NCBI GenBank assembly: GCA_022495005.1
Contig: JAGYXB010001018.1
Location: forward strand, 434,001 to 498,000
Direction of reading: 5' to 3'
DNA: 64,000 bases
From: Rhyacophila brunnea
Taxonomy: Eukaryota > Arthropoda > Insecta > Trichoptera > Rhyacophilidae
Part shown: positions 46,969 through 59,552 of the stretch, one piece after another
Numbering within the stretch: the first letter of the stretch is position 1
How the letters are laid out: each line of letters opens with the position of its first letter
Position numbers and translations under genes: made by a program
The notes under the pieces: model-generated
What the model was told of the DNA's origin: nothing
Databases searched by the model: none
The model's input: the letters and a program-made list of their open reading frames with translations, nothing else

Positions 46969-47088
46969 TCCACATTGGCAATAAGTTGCTGACAACCTCA
47001 TTACATTTCACGATAATTATCATAATTTTATATGACAATAAATTTTATTATTTCAATCGAAATTTAATGAGGTTGCCAATATGGACAC
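46969..47088. mobile_element. Small MITE-like inverted repeat
   Basis: GTGTCCACATTGGCAA at 46969 pairs with TTGCCAATATGGACAC at 47073-47088, and CAACCTCATTA pairs with TAATGAGGTTG. About 120 bp in all. Confidence 0.7.
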
Positions 47089-47478
47089 CGCTTAATTATA
47101 TTGTGTTACCTTCCACAATTTTTAATTTTGCCTCTACGTGCTTCGCTTTCCGATAGGTAAACTCATGTGAATTAATCATTGAGTGCATGGCGACCTCAGT
47201 TTTTTGTAACTACTCCTGAGACAATTAACGATTAATACCGGGTGTGAGGCAAAACGGGTGTGATTTTGTGAGCTCATTAACTTCAATATCCGTCAAGTTT
47301 TAGTTGAAAGATTGATTAAATACCAATGAAAGAGGTTAGGATCGATCCATACTTACTGAAAAATGCACCATTCCAAACATAGAGTGAATGACACTGTGTA
47401 TCTGTCACCAAATAAATATAATATTATCAGTTTACTTTTATTGAATAATAAATTTTAGCTTAATCTTGTTTAAATAGT
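47089..47478. other. Unassigned spacer
   Basis: No gene recognised. The stretch is interrupted by the hAT element and resumes at 48237. Confidence 0.35.
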
Positions 47479-47486
47479 ATTATCAG

Positions 47487-48228
47487 TAAGGAATCCAATC
47501 CCGAGCCAAAATTCTGATCCCGGGATTTCGGGATTACAATTTGACAATCCCGGGATCCCGGGACTGGTCCCGGGGTTGGCATTTTTTCCATTTTTAATAT
47601 AAAAAATTTACATTTACAAATAACATTGATAAAATCGGTCAAAAATAAATCTAATATAATTTATACTATTTAAGACATTTATTGTTAATATTGTATACGT
47701 TCAATCTTGGAAATACACAAGTTTAATGGAGTAAATAATATTGTTATAAAAATAATAATGTGAATTTAATAGGAGATTGCTGTTTCTGATAGTAAAGACT
47801 TAAAGAATGGATTAGCGAGATTTAAAATAGTAAAGCAAATAATCATGGCGTACTTATGGCCTTTCCGCTTCATAAATCTAATTAGTCAGCCAAATATGAA
47901 ACTGCCGTAAAACGTATGATATCATGGTGGAATTGCTTTGTTAAAAGTGCGAAGCATTGTTTTTTTCCAATCTTTTCATTTTTAATAATTCATGTGAAAA
48001 AATAAAATGAATCGGCAACCTACACATGGGTATAAATCAAACTTCATTCAAACTCAGTTTATTTCTAATGTAGTAATTTTTTATTAAAAGTATTTTTTCT
48101 GTCGCTTTTATTTTATTTTCTATAAAAATTGATAAAAAAATCAATCCCGAAATCCCAGGATTATGTTTATCAATCCCGGGATACATAGGTATCGAAAATA
48201 GCTCGGGATCCTGGGATTGGAATCCCTA
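47487..48228. mobile_element. Non-autonomous hAT element with perfect 8-bp target duplication
   Basis: The left end TAAGGAATCCAATCCC and right end GGGATTGGAATCCCTA are inverted, with further inverted CCCGGGAT / ATCCCGGG blocks inside. The flanks are ATTATCAG at 47479-47486 and at 48229-48236, a perfect 8-bp duplication as expected for hAT. The interior is AT-rich and non-coding. At 742 bp it is a deletion or MITE form. The exact target copy suggests insertion is younger than most elements here. Confidence 0.92.
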
Positions 48229-48236
48229 ATTATCAG

Positions 48237-50717
48237 TAAAGATACACATTTGTGGCGAAAAGTACTTTCCGGAAATTTGTAAATTTGACGCTTTTTTCTT
48301 TTTACAATATTAATCCATCCTTATTTCTTTAAAGAGTCAAGGTGTTTTGTCTGTTTAGTTAAAGTAGAACTTGTTTTATTTTTTCAAAATTCGTCTAAAT
48401 TCCTTACACGCGTCTATCAACTTGTCTAGGCTATGAGGCTATCAACTTGTCTAGGCTAGGCTATTTATGAAAAATAATTATCGCCATATAAACTGTTTAG
48501 TTTTAATATATTTTATAAGACTATCATAATAAAATATCTTAATAAACGTGAGCTATGTAATTACTTTATATTATTATCTATCCATTTTCTTTTCATTACA
48601 ACGTAATTCCGTTCTCTACTTGTAATCCCATATAAAGAGATAAAAAACTATTAAATATTAGACAAAAATCAATAAGTTTGTAGTATTAGTAAGTTAGTAC
48701 TATACAATTATTTTTTAGATAAGAACCTAAATACATTATTTTTTTTAATGAAGATATTATTAATTATACATAAAGAAATTTATTTAGAATAGAAATACTA
48801 ATTACTTTAAAATACTTAAAATGGGTATATCTTTTTAATTTACTGGGGTTGGTACTTATAACCTACTTATTCGAGAATGGAGTGTTTATAACAAAAGGTA
48901 TCATTTTTTTTTAACTGCCACTAACATTTTGAGAATCGCTTGAATCTCACTACTCAATATTCATTGATAATAATAAAGACAGATGCGTAAGTCGTTGGAT
49001 ACAAATCGACGTGCGTGCTACCTGTGCTACTCTGACTCCTGACCGACTACCAAGGGTTAATTTTTGAGAACCGATTTCTCCTCAGAATCCTAGGGTTACA
49101 ATAATTGTACGGTGTACGAATATTAAATATACTGGTTTCGTCACATGAATACATAGTGCAAAAATTAAACATGCATAGGTATATAGTGCATATTCATTCA
49201 ATTAAGTAGTATTTATATATTATTTTTATTTATACTTTCAATGTTAAACTGCCACTACAAAAATAAAAAAAAATAGTAATATATTATAATAAATACATTT
49301 CCCATTTCTAAAATTTACCTTGTCCATTTTATTTTGTTTTGAGATATTCACAAAAAAACATGTATGGAACCTCTACTCGAGGTCAAATATTGATTGGTCA
49401 TTTAGACATTTGTTTTTACGCATTATGTTAATACGCGTCTCTAATTTAAGAGCAACATAATTCTAATAAAGTATGTCAAATATGTCAACTTTGTATTATG
49501 TATATCATTATGATAGTATACTCTATTTTTCTCTTTATAAATATACACATATTGGTAAGGGTTTGGTATTTTCCGGAAGCTCTACTTTTTGTTAAATGAA
49601 AATATTAAGTAACTTAGACACAAGATTGTTATTTTATTAAAAAAAACTAATGAAATGTAAATTGACAAATTTAAAAAAGGGTTGCTGAAAAAAACCTTCT
49701 TCTATATACACATAGACTAAACATATGAAAATAAGGTAAAGATATCTAGTGGGTCCTCTTATTAAAAATATTTGCGAGTGCTTATTATATTTTTGCATAC
49801 AAAAATGGAATTTACGTCAAACTGAAATTTGCTTCAGTAATCATTATAAAAAAAATTACACAAGGTTACATCTAGGAGAATATTCAAACTATTTTTTAGC
49901 CATTCTACACAATATCATATATTTTTTGGGATGTGGCTTATTAAACAAACTACCTAGATATTGTAATAATGATTACATTTTTATAGTTTTATGTCACATA
50001 ACATTTTTGTTTTAAAGCCTCTAGAACAAACATGTTAAAATTAATACGGGACCTAAAGTTAACCTCACACTTACCTTAATTCATTTATTCCACTACTTTA
50101 TAGTCTTAATATGCCAGAAAATATCTAGAATATATTTATTACCTACTGTTTTTTTTTTCACATCGAGAAGAGCCGGAGTTCACTCATCATTTTTGTTTTG
50201 TTTTCTGTCAGTAATAATATTTTACAACTTGTATCATTCCATATACCCTAATATCTTAAGCTGTCTAATCAATTGATTGATTGACATTGTTTTGTACCAT
50301 ATTGTAAATATTTTACTCAAGGAATACAGAATAATATTATACCATACAATATAAAATAGCACACTTCAATGATGTGCAATAAATAAGACGAATAAATATT
50401 ATATATCTCTCATTTTCTTATATATTAGTGATGGCGCACCTATGCATGTGAATTTTGAAGAGAAAATAAAATTACCTGTAATAATTTAAAAAATATTTTT
50501 CATTACAAGAAGTATTACAAACATAATATTAAAAAATAATGACGACATTGCATATTTTCTATAATTTTTAATATAAGTTCATTATCAGTTATCATTGGAG
50601 GTTATGTTTGTTATTGGTTACAATAATTATTAGAAACAGCTAATGTTTGCCGTAGTGACACTTGCTCAGTGAATAAAAGTGTATGCATTTTGTATAATTT
50701 AATAAATCCTATTTAAC
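48237..50717. other. Long AT-rich non-coding stretch
   Basis: No gene recognised. A short direct repeat, CTATCAACTTGTCTAGGCTA, occurs twice at 48413-48460. An 88-residue frame at 49749-50015 has hydrophobic stretches but no family resemblance. Confidence 0.4.
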
Positions 50718-51206
50718 ATGGCTAGTGGAATTAAAACAAACAAATATTATTAGAATCATGCAGCAGAGACTTCCAAAGTTAGTGTACATTGGGAGTATGG
50801 CATAATTAAGGAAGGCAATACAACAGTATGTATTTTGTATTCTGGCACAATAATTGTTTGCAAAACCTCGTCAGTAAAACAATATTATGGGACAACTTAT
50901 CAATCACTCTTTGAGAAAATCAAGGACGATGAAAAAGAATTAATTGATCGGGAAATTAAAAATTTAAATATTAAATCAACACATTTTATGAAATTTATAG
51001 GCAGTCCTTCAAAAATAATAGTTCCTTGGATTTTGCTTAAAAAATAATCACTAAAAATGGAAGACCGTTCAGTGATGGGGAATAAAATGAAAGAAGCGTG
51101 GATAAAATCCTCCCATGATCTCTTTGAAAATTTTGAAAACAAGGAAAAAATTATCCAAAGAATAAAAGATATCCCTTCGGCTAGAAACACGATGTAAGAT
51201 GAGAAT
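50718..51206 (+). pseudogene. hAT (GTF2IRD2/ZBED-like) transposase N-terminal remnant
   Basis: The sequence starts ATGGCTAGTGGAATT (MASGIK). Then come VSVHWEYGIIKEGNTTVCIL, IIVCKTSSVKQYYGTTYQSL (a decayed BED zinc finger: relatives have VKRHYETKH), LIDREIKNLN and STHFMKFIGSPSK. After a frameshift follow IKEAWIKSSHDLFENF-like and IIQRIKDIPSARNT-like pieces, with the KxFSDGE motif reduced to RSVMG. This order is that of the N-terminal third of hAT transposases related to GTF2IRD2. In-frame stops and the absence of the catalytic and C-terminal parts make it a dead fragment. It is not part of the C-terminal remnant at 25110, which is a different hAT type. Confidence 0.7.
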
Positions 51207-51451
51207 ATCAATAACTCAATTGAATTTTTTAATTTTTTAATGGGATTCTTAAAAACCATTTTTTCACTTTTCTCTCCATGAAAAACTGCTCAGCACGTCA
51301 GACAGTCGATAACTAATATTTGGAAAAATTTTGCACGCGTACGTAAAGAGTTTCGCCAACCCTGTTATGATCATTATATTATATTTATGTATCAGATTCA
51401 CCATAACAAATTTATATGTAAAAATTGAAGATATATTATATAATTTATATA
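51207..51451. other. AT-rich spacer
   Basis: Nothing recognisable between the hAT remnant and the next MITE. Confidence 0.4.
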
Positions 51452-51889
51452 GGTATTATTTGGGTACGAGTATAACTTGTTAACTGGAAAATGTTGAATT
51501 TACAGTAAAGCAATTTTAAACGTTGAATGCCCGTCATAAATATCGGTTCAATTTTTTTTGTCTAACATTGATAATACGTCATTTTAAAATTAATAAATGA
51601 ATAATAATATGACAATAATTACATTTTCAGTTATTCCACTAATTGGAAAAATAATGTCACATATCAACGATCAAAATATGATAAGATCTTTGGTCATATT
51701 ATTTTGATCAAACTAACCGCTGTATTTGTTCACATGTCATCATAATTATTATCATAGCATTTTGAGCATTTTCAAATGAAATAATCTATATCAGGTTATT
51801 ACCAAATGGAACATAATACTGTAGCTACCCAATTTTTACTCTTAACCTAATGAAAAAAAAACAGTTTCAAGCTATTCCCAAATAACACC
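51452..51889. mobile_element. MITE with GGTRTTRTTTGGG ends, copy 2
   Basis: Left end GGTATTATTTGGGTACG and right end CTATTCCCAAATAACACC. Same internal order as 23828-24251, with diverged ends, so probably older. Confidence 0.8.
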
Positions 51890-52562
51890 GGCATATTATA
51901 GTATCACGATATTACATTTATACATACATTGATTACAATAATTTGATAGATTTTAATTTAATTAAAACAAGTTTTCGAAAAGTAATTTTGTCTACTTTGA
52001 AAAAAAATTGAAGGCAAACGTTCGAAATAAAACTATTTAATATGTAATAGAACGGTATGAATTATAATATTATGTTCGTTTTATAATACTATGTTATATT
52101 ATCGTAATTGCAAAGTAATGATGCTATATTATATTATAATGATTATATTGTTGTACATGATACGTAAGTTATGCATGAATAATTTTTCACAAAAAAAATA
52201 TTTTTTTACTACTAAAACAAAATTTAAAAAACCGAACTTTTTAATATAGAGCATACAAAATTATAAAGTTAGAATTTCAAACTTTTGAACTAAAATTTTT
52301 CTTTTTTACATAAACTACTGTTATATGCGATTACAAAACGAGATTAAATTAAATCAACATATTCATAAAAATAATAAATTATTTAAAATGAAAAAGAGAA
52401 AAAATCGTATTCCAAGTTTGCCCTTAAGCACGGTATATGATATGAGTTTTTATCAAGGGCTTATATCACACCGTGATACAAAACTTCAAATTTCGTTCAT
52501 AGTGTTTGTTATTGTTCATACTCCAAACGCAATATTATAGTAAACTGATTGTACAACATAAT
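51890..52562. other. AT-rich non-coding stretch
   Basis: A 71-residue frame at 52325-52540 has a basic stretch (KMKKRKNR) but no recognisable domain. Confidence 0.4.
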
Positions 52563-52751
52563 GGACTACACTAAATATTAAGAGAACATATTTAAAAATA
52601 ATTTTCGCATTTGTACTATAATAAAATATTTTGAGTTATTCTCTGGTTATATAGAGAATAGACAAAAAGTCGTTGGCAATTTTACATATGTTTTATAATT
52701 TGTTGCCTCTAAAGCTGTGGGCAGCGATTAAAATTCCGAGGTGAAAATTGT
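52563..52751 (+). repeat. 190-bp direct repeat, left copy
   Basis: Shares TAATTTGTTGCCTCTAAAGC, CAGCGATTAAAATTCC and GTCGTTGGCAATTT with 53669-53859 in the same direction. The two copies bracket the family G element closely (gaps of about 10 and 35 bp). Confidence 0.8.
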
Positions 52752-52759
52752 AAATTTTC

Positions 52760-53634
52760 GAAGTTATACTTCTTTGGGTGCGTTTGGGAAATCAGATCAG
52801 AGTGTATTTTTGGCGTGTGACATGTAAAGCGTCAATTACATTGAGCTTCTTTACGAGCTGTTTGTTGGCGAATTTATAATCTGCCTGTAAAGTCGCCCAG
52901 TGTAGTCATCGAACAAGCGAACAAGAAGGTTGTAAACACTCCACCAAAAAAAGTTGAATGCCGGTCAACTTTACACGCTACACGCTGGCGTGTGGGCCTA
53001 CTGCGTCTGCGCAGTAGAGCGCAGTAGCAACCTCCCGGTAAAAAAACGAACTACGTTCTGTCAAAATAGTCGCTGGCTTGTGGCTTCTCAGCGAATGAAA
53101 AATGTTGTGTCTAATCATGAAATCGCAGTAGCTGAATCGCCCGCTTTTAAATTCGCCAACAAACAGCTTGTAAAGAAGCTTAATGTAATTGACGCTTAAC
53201 ACATAATTTATTTTGTTACACGAAAAAAAACGCACTCGATTGGATTCAAACCACCGATTGCTCGGTTATTAGCCGAACGCACTACCTTTACGCCACAGTT
53301 TGATACTACAATCGTGAGGATTATACAGTATAATATTATAGTTTAGAATTGTTCTGTTGCCTAGGCAGCGAATTTATTATTGTCGGTCATTTGCAATTCC
53401 TTACGTAAACAAACGATTAAACGTAAACGTAAAACGAGTGACAGTTGGTACTTTAAAAATAAAAAACAACGAGAAACCATTATATAATTTAGTAATATAA
53501 GATAAAGTGTTTATAAATAAACCAACGGCGTTCCAACAATCTAGTTTATCACAACTTTTGTTTTTGTTTTATTACGCCAAAAAAGTATAACTTCTAACGC
53601 GCATACATAAGTACACACACCGATTTTTTTTAAG
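52760..53634 (-). mobile_element. Pol III-type composite element (family G), split by a MITE
   Basis: Inverted relative to 10689-11152. It carries the same tRNA-like core on the minus strand (A-box-like TGGCGTAAAGG, B box GGTTTGAATCC) at about 53240-53310. A block of about 80 bp around 53370-53470 is absent from the other copy. The MITE at 52828-53196 breaks it at a site preserved in the other copy at 11085-11087. Confidence 0.8.
52828..53196. mobile_element. MITE family H, copy inside the family G element
   Basis: Ends AGCGTCAATTACATTGAGC and CTTAATGTAATTGACGCT, arms of about 50 bp, flanked by TAA at 52825-52827 and 53197-53199. The body matches 41684-42060. At 369 bp it is nearly the same length. 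A 81-residue frame across its right half is not conserved. Confidence 0.92.
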
Positions 53635-53668
53635 GTCGCTCTATAAAAAGCCTACGTTAAGAGTACTA

Positions 53669-53859
53669 GACTACGTAACACACAAATATTTATAGAACAT
53701 ATTCAAAGTTTATTATCACACTTGTACTATTATATAATATGAGTAAATCTCTGGATATAGATAATAGACAAAGAGTCGTTGGCAATTTAACATAATTGTT
53801 TTATAATTTGTTGCCTCTAAAGCCATGGACAGCGATTAAAATTCCGCGGTGAAAATTGA
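53669..53859 (+). repeat. 190-bp direct repeat, right copy
   Basis: Partner of 52563-52751; see there. Differences are scattered substitutions and small gaps. Confidence 0.8.
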
Positions 53860-55184
53860 TTTTTTTTTCAGCGTGTGTTTGATACAAATATGGATCTAAC
53901 GGAATATTTTACAAATTGCTGATAATCATATGTCATCAAAATATATTATATTAATATAACGGCCACTGTGAAGACCCGTGTTACACGAGAAGCATAAATA
54001 ATTTTATATTTTGTATAATACTATATTATGAATATACTATCATGAAAAAAAAATCTCATCGGTGATTTATAATTAAAATATCCTCCAATTAATTCTGACA
54101 AAGCTATTATAACATTAAAGTATCTATGTTCTATGACTGATTGAAGTTGAAACTTTGATAAAAAAAATATTTTTATTATTGATCTCGGAGTAATTAAAAG
54201 ATGAAAGAGTTTTTTTTTATGTCTACCAGAGAGAGAGATTGAGTCAAGATGCACTCAGAGGATAAAAATGTTCTACCGTTAATTTATTTTCTGGTTTGAC
54301 ACTTGCGATTACTTTGCGCTTCTTCTCTACGCCGTAGACGTTTCGTAGCAAATATTTTAGTAATATAATAACACATTTACAAATATTAATATAAAAAAAA
54401 TAGTAATAACTTATCATTTTGTAATAATATGATATTTCAAATTATGTTAATACTGGCGTTATTTCTAGGTGACCTAATAATATTTTCAAAATTTACAGTG
54501 TTTCAAAGAATATTTATTGTTTACTAGTCTTTTTGTGATAATCTGTAGCTATTTATAGTCAGTCCACGGCACTATATTGCGATTCCCGACGGTATTTCTA
54601 GTTATTACTTAAGTTACAATGCAATGCAGTAACGTGTTTGCAGTAAATGAAGATTCTTGATGTATTTTTGGTAATTAACTTATCAGTATTTTTTACAAAT
54701 ACCTTACCATTATTGCAAAAGAATTAAAATCAGTCAAATTTTAATTTACTGTTTTGAATCCCGGCCTAAATATAGTGAGACGGTTGATAATTAGAGGGCC
54801 GTCCAGAAAGCTGAAAGCTAGTTTTCTTTCAGAAAAGGCAAGCCAGGGTAAGACTGTCTTCAGACATCGTTATAAAGTTAAATCCAATACCCATCACAAT
54901 CTCTTAGATGTAATGTGAGGTCAATTGAACTATTTGTTTCCATATTGGTTACCTCCATTTTTTTCTGACATTTTTCTATGCATAAATTATCAATACAAAT
55001 TGATGTAACCGATTTTGAAACTTAAAACCTCACATAGTTTACTCTCTTATATCTGTTTTAATGCTAAATGCTAAAAAATATTAAACTAATTAGGAAAAGA
55101 CAATTTTTTCAAACCTATATCTAGGAGTGCGTTTGGCGTAGAAAATCAATAAAGTGAATTTAAAAGTTCAGCGTGCATAATACT
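53860..55184. other. AT-rich non-coding stretch
   Basis: No gene recognised. A 77-residue minus frame at 54021-54254 has no domain. Confidence 0.4.
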
Positions 55185-55493
55185 CCGTTTACACGTGCAA
55201 GAATTAACTACTTACAGTAGGTATTATCGCGGACACAATAAAAAATTTCACGTGTAAATTACAAGATTTCATGCATTAGCTTTTGAATTTTTACGCTACA
55301 ATTGGACCGTGTAATATTTGCACATGAAATGATAGTAGCAAACCTGCCGGTAAAAAAATGAAAAGACGCATTTTGAAGTTAACCGATTTTCACTTCTTGT
55401 CAAATAAAACATTAAAATGAGAAAATTGTGTCTCGCTTACTCTTGAAGAATGAGATTGGCGAGACAGTAAGCACTTTTACGTGTAAACAGTTC
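55185..55493. mobile_element. MITE with GTTTACACGT ends
   Basis: CCGTTTACACGTGCAAG at 55187 is mirrored by CTTTTACGTGTAAACAG ending at 55490. The ends match over about 17 bp. The interior holds further ACACGTG-like words. It is about 305 bp and non-coding. No target duplication was fixed. Confidence 0.7.
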
Positions 55494-56039
55494 GCTATCC
55501 ATACTCATATACAGGGGCTAGTATATTATTATGTAAAGTTTAAAAAGTCAGCCGTTTTATGCAACAACTAATAGTAGAAATTAATATTACAGGATTAAGG
55601 ATTATTAAAATATATATATATCGCTGATTTAATAAACGATATGACATTCTCTTGTATTACGTTTTGATTGTAGTGGTACCTAGATAGCTTGTCTGAATAA
55701 TACGTTCAATTTCGTCTCGTAGGATAATAATATAATAGACGGTGAGCGTCTCTTCTGGTAAACCAGACAATATTTTATACGATTTCTCGTACATTTCCCG
55801 AGAAGTTTAATCAACCTAAGAAATTGCTTGTCACAGAGATGGTTTTTTTTTGCTTTGATACTTCATATTCTACAGAGAGTCTTAAACTATGCATATATTT
55901 ATATCATACTAAATAGATAAAAATGTTGTGTAAGCCCAAGTTAAAAATTTATCTATCGGGCGAAAAAAAGGTAGCTAGCGATTTTACCATAAATCAAGAA
56001 TGCTTTTGTGTTTACCATAATAATAAATTATTTACGCGT
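55494..56039. other. AT-rich non-coding stretch
   Basis: Nothing recognisable before the CAT-repeat tail of the next LINE fragment. Confidence 0.4.
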
Positions 56040-56315
56040 ACATCATCATCATCATCATCAGCCTCAATCTATCCACTGCTGGATGAAGGCCTCTTCAAGC
56101 TGCTTACACTTTTCTCTGTCCTTTGCATTGCGTTGCCACGTACTTCCGCAAAACTTTATCATTTCATCGATCCAGCGGCCTCTAGGTCTACCTTGCGGAC
56201 GTTTTGTACTTCTTGGATACCACTGGATGACTAGATTTGTCTAACGATTGTCTCTTCTTCGAGCTATGTGTCCAGCCCATCTCCATTTAAGGCTTTTACT
56301 AAACTTTATTACATC
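56040..56315 (-). mobile_element. RTE-like LINE ORF2 C-terminus with CAT/ATG repeat tail
   Basis: A minus-strand frame from about 56305 reads KSLKWRWAGHIARRRDNR, a stop, TNLVIQWYPRSTKRPQGRPR, GRWIDEMIKFCGSTWQRNAK and DREKCKQLEEAFIQQWID. The tail is (CAT)n on the plus strand at 56041-56058. This is the complete conserved end of RTE-like ORF2 with only one nonsense codon, so it is the best-preserved member of this family in the window. It is 5'-truncated at about 56315. Confidence 0.88.
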
Positions 56316-56469
56316 GTATAATAATAGTGATATAGGTATACCTAAATTTATATTAAAAAACTGTAATTTTTAATAAATTACACACGTGGTTTATGTAGCA
56401 TGTAGAAAAAAACCAAGAGTAATTGCGCTTTTTATAGTGGACTCTATTTGATTTTGATAAAATTACTGT

Positions 56470-56850
56470 GACGGTGGATGTAGATACTTAAGGAGAGGTT
56501 ATGTGTAGGATGCCAGGCACTGACCTTTTATGCTGCGGAGGCTGGCTCTGTGATCTTGTTCCTCTATGACTCAAGCAGTATTGTTTGCTGAGTCATCCGG
56601 TGCGCGGCACTTGACGGTCAGAAATGTTGTTGGTTATAAGTGTACGGTTAATAAATGACAATAGCCGGTATCACGGCTTGCTAAGCGCTTATAAGTATTG
56701 CTTGGACGACGGTCATGCTATATCAAGTTGACCCGGTCGTGGTCTACGAATAACTAAATGTTTTTCTGACAGCCGACAATAACTGAAGATTTGAGTTGGG
56801 AAGGAAATATAGAGACGAGGGCGACCATAACTGGCCCAACCAAATAGTTA
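56470..56850 (+). repeat. Dispersed GC-richer repeat, copy 2
   Basis: Partner of 8840-9206 (GATGCCAGGCACTGACCTTT, GTTTGCTGAGTCATCC, GGTGCGCGGC, CATAACTGGCCCAACCA). Confidence 0.55.
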
Positions 56851-57754
56851 AATTCTTATGTATCGTAATTCGGACATTGTGATTTTTGCTCTATATGTAA
56901 AATGCATCGATGCTTTGTTTCAAACGTTTTTGTAGTTTTTCTCTAGTGCTATATTTTTGGGATTGTTTCAAATTATTGAGTAAAATATACTTCTTCCCTT
57001 GGTGCCATCATTTATTAATTGAAGCTACGCGGACAAATTTCAGTAATCCCCCTATGCCATGCCGTCTGTATCAGATAACGCTTTGGACATTCAGTCACAT
57101 ACGAAGGTATCGTAACTGAATGAATCTATCTTTACTTACGCTTATTAAACTCCTGCATGTTATAATTTTATTATGTTAAAGTAAATGATTATACATTTTT
57201 ATGCTTTGATTAAAGGAAATATATCAACCCAGTATTTTTCTCGTGTAGAAATACATCAATATTTTGAAAGATTTCAGTTTTATGGTGGTCTATTTCTTTA
57301 ATATCTTGGTTTTTAGTAAATACTAATATAACATTAAATTTTATCATTATTTATTGGAAGATTTATTGGAAGGAAAATTTGGCTCCGGGATAACTGGATG
57401 CCATGCTATTCTAAAATAAATAGAAGTTAGGTACTTATATGTACTTATAAAATATTAAATATTATTATTTATATTTCAATTATTATAAATTATGATTTAA
57501 TAGTTTAATCATGCATATGTTTAAGTTCCAATGAAAAAAGAGTTTTTTTTTTATTTTTATATATAGCTTTAGGCATGGTAATTTTCAATCCGCAATAAAA
57601 AAAAAACATTATATCAAGAGTGAAATGAATTAAAACTACTAAGTAATGAATAAAAACTGATTAAAATTCCTCATCTACGTTCTGTTTACGAGTCACGACA
57701 GTGAGGCGTCAAATTGTCCACTTGCACTTGGCACTTGCTAAAAATTTATAATTA
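56851..57754. other. AT-rich non-coding stretch
   Basis: A 69-residue frame at 56910-57119 has no recognised domain. Otherwise nothing is supportable. Confidence 0.4.
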
Positions 57755-57990
57755 ACTATTTCTTTTATTCAACGAATAATTCACAAGATTTAAGAATATA
57801 TCATTCTGATTATTAAACATATATAATTTTGAAAAACACTTTCTGAGTGAGTATATTATAACCGATAGAAAAAATCTTTTTTTTTGTACAAAGTAAGTCA
57901 CTTCGACGGGGAATCTAACCCCGTATCTACCGGTTATACGCCCCATCCGTCGCATTTAACCAATATGCTACGGCGTGACATACTAAATGC
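57755..57990 (-). mobile_element. tRNA-derived SINE, family A, near-complete inverted copy
   Basis: Minus strand: GTCACGCCGTAGCATATTGG with A box, GGGGTTAGATTCCCCGTCG with B box and a well-paired TΨC-like stem, then the body and the GAATAAAAGAAATAGTTAA tail. It is the best head of family A. Confidence 0.85.
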
Positions 57991-58169
57991 GACAAATTTT
58001 AACTGTTGGTCAATTTTAATACCTACTCATCATCGTTATTCCAAATCAAGTTACTTTGGCAATCGATTTTTGTTTCTTAAATCAAAGTAAGTAACTATTA
58101 CTATTACTTCGATTACTAACCGACGCCGTGGAATTTCTCCAATATTTGTTAGATGTAACAACTTGCACT

Positions 58170-58362
58170 TGCTAATAATTTATAATTAAATATTTCTTTT
58201 ATTCAACGAATAATTCACAAGATTTAAGAATATAATATCATTCTGATTATTAAATATATATAATTTTGAAAAAGACTTTCTGAGAGAGTATATTATAACC
58301 AATAGAAAAAATCTTTTTTTGAAAAAAGTAAGTCACCCCGACGGGAAATCGAACCGCGTATC
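58170..58362 (-). mobile_element. SINE family A, 5'-truncated inverted copy
   Basis: Minus strand tail and body match the copy 200 bp upstream. The head is cut within the B-box region (CGGTTCGATTTCCCGTCGG), so the A box is missing. Confidence 0.8.
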
Positions 58363-59200
58363 TATGTTTTTAACAATATTTAATTTAAACTAACACAGCC
58401 TTTTTTTCTAGATCCCCTGACGATGAAAAGTGAACTACAGAATCCAACTCCAACCTTTTACGTGAAAGTAAGTATCTATTGCGTATTTTTTTAACAGTGA
58501 AAGGTTTTATGTTAGTTGACCGATGGTAGTGTATGGGGAATAATGCTAAAACAAATTCAAACAATACTTTAGCTCTAAAAACGACAAACTAAATTTTAGG
58601 ACAAATCTACGTAGACAATGGGTTTTTATTTTTTATATCCCTCTAAAAAATATATAAGCTCAGTCTACTTGAAAAAGCTTTGTATTAAATTAATAGCTGT
58701 TCTAATCTTTCTTGCAGATTACAAAATAATAAGTTAAATTATACAATAATATAACCCAAATTTAGGTAGTCATCGTACTCTAAAACGTAAAGCGCTGGGT
58801 TCCTATAATATCAAACTTATATGTTGAATTCCTGGTAAGGACATATAAATACAATTTTCTCATATCTTTTGTCATTATTTCAATAATTATTTCAATATTG
58901 TAATGTTTTGTACAGTATTGGTTTTTATTTACAAATCTTTAGTTACTTACCTACTTGTTAAAATAGAAATGGACTAGACTCTGTATGCATTCGTAGTAAA
59001 ATGAAAACTGGATAGTGTAGTTATACAATAGTATCCAAGGGGTACTAATAGATGGCTACACGGCTAACTTTAGCTTTACAAGATCTTTGAAAGGATCTTT
59101 GGGTATTCTAGAAATACCTCGCAGCAAAAAAACTTAAAAATAGTATACTATAAATAGCTAGTTGGGTTTTAACCTGGAATCACATCATTAACACCGTTAA
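58363..59200. other. AT-rich non-coding stretch
   Basis: No gene or repeat recognised. Confidence 0.4.
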
Positions 59201-59552
59201 GAGCGTACATAAGTGAAACGTAAAATAATTTTCAACAGTATGTGGAACGAAATTTCGCAGTCGTCGCCAATCGGAAACTAACAGTAGATGTGTGAGTACG
59301 TCAATTTGTTTTGTGATGGCGTCGGAGGAATGTATTCTTAAATCGTGTAAAGATGATTAATAAATGTTTCGCATGTACTTGGAAAAGAAAACATGTCAAT
59401 GAATATACTATTATTATTAAGAATATAATAATAAACTTAACATTAAAAGTACGCATGTTGAATTTTTATGACAAATTATATTTCGTTCGGCTCGCGTCAT
59501 TTGCACAATCCGCGCATCGCCTGGTCACGATCTTGTTAGACCATGCTGAATG
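59201..59552. mobile_element. TTAA-type MITE M, copy 1
   Basis: Preceded by TTAA (59197-59200). GAGCGTACATAAGTGAAACG at the left and CATGCTGAATGAT at the right correspond to the ends of the inverted copy at 60127-60491. Shared interior includes TTTGTTTTGTGATGGCGTCG and ATCGTGTAAAGATGA. The right end is eroded and no second TTAA is evident. Confidence 0.7.

Noticed and set aside
52954..53235. Overlapping 81- and 85-residue frames on both strands
   Set aside because: Both run across the right half of a MITE and out into flanking DNA; they are chance frames.
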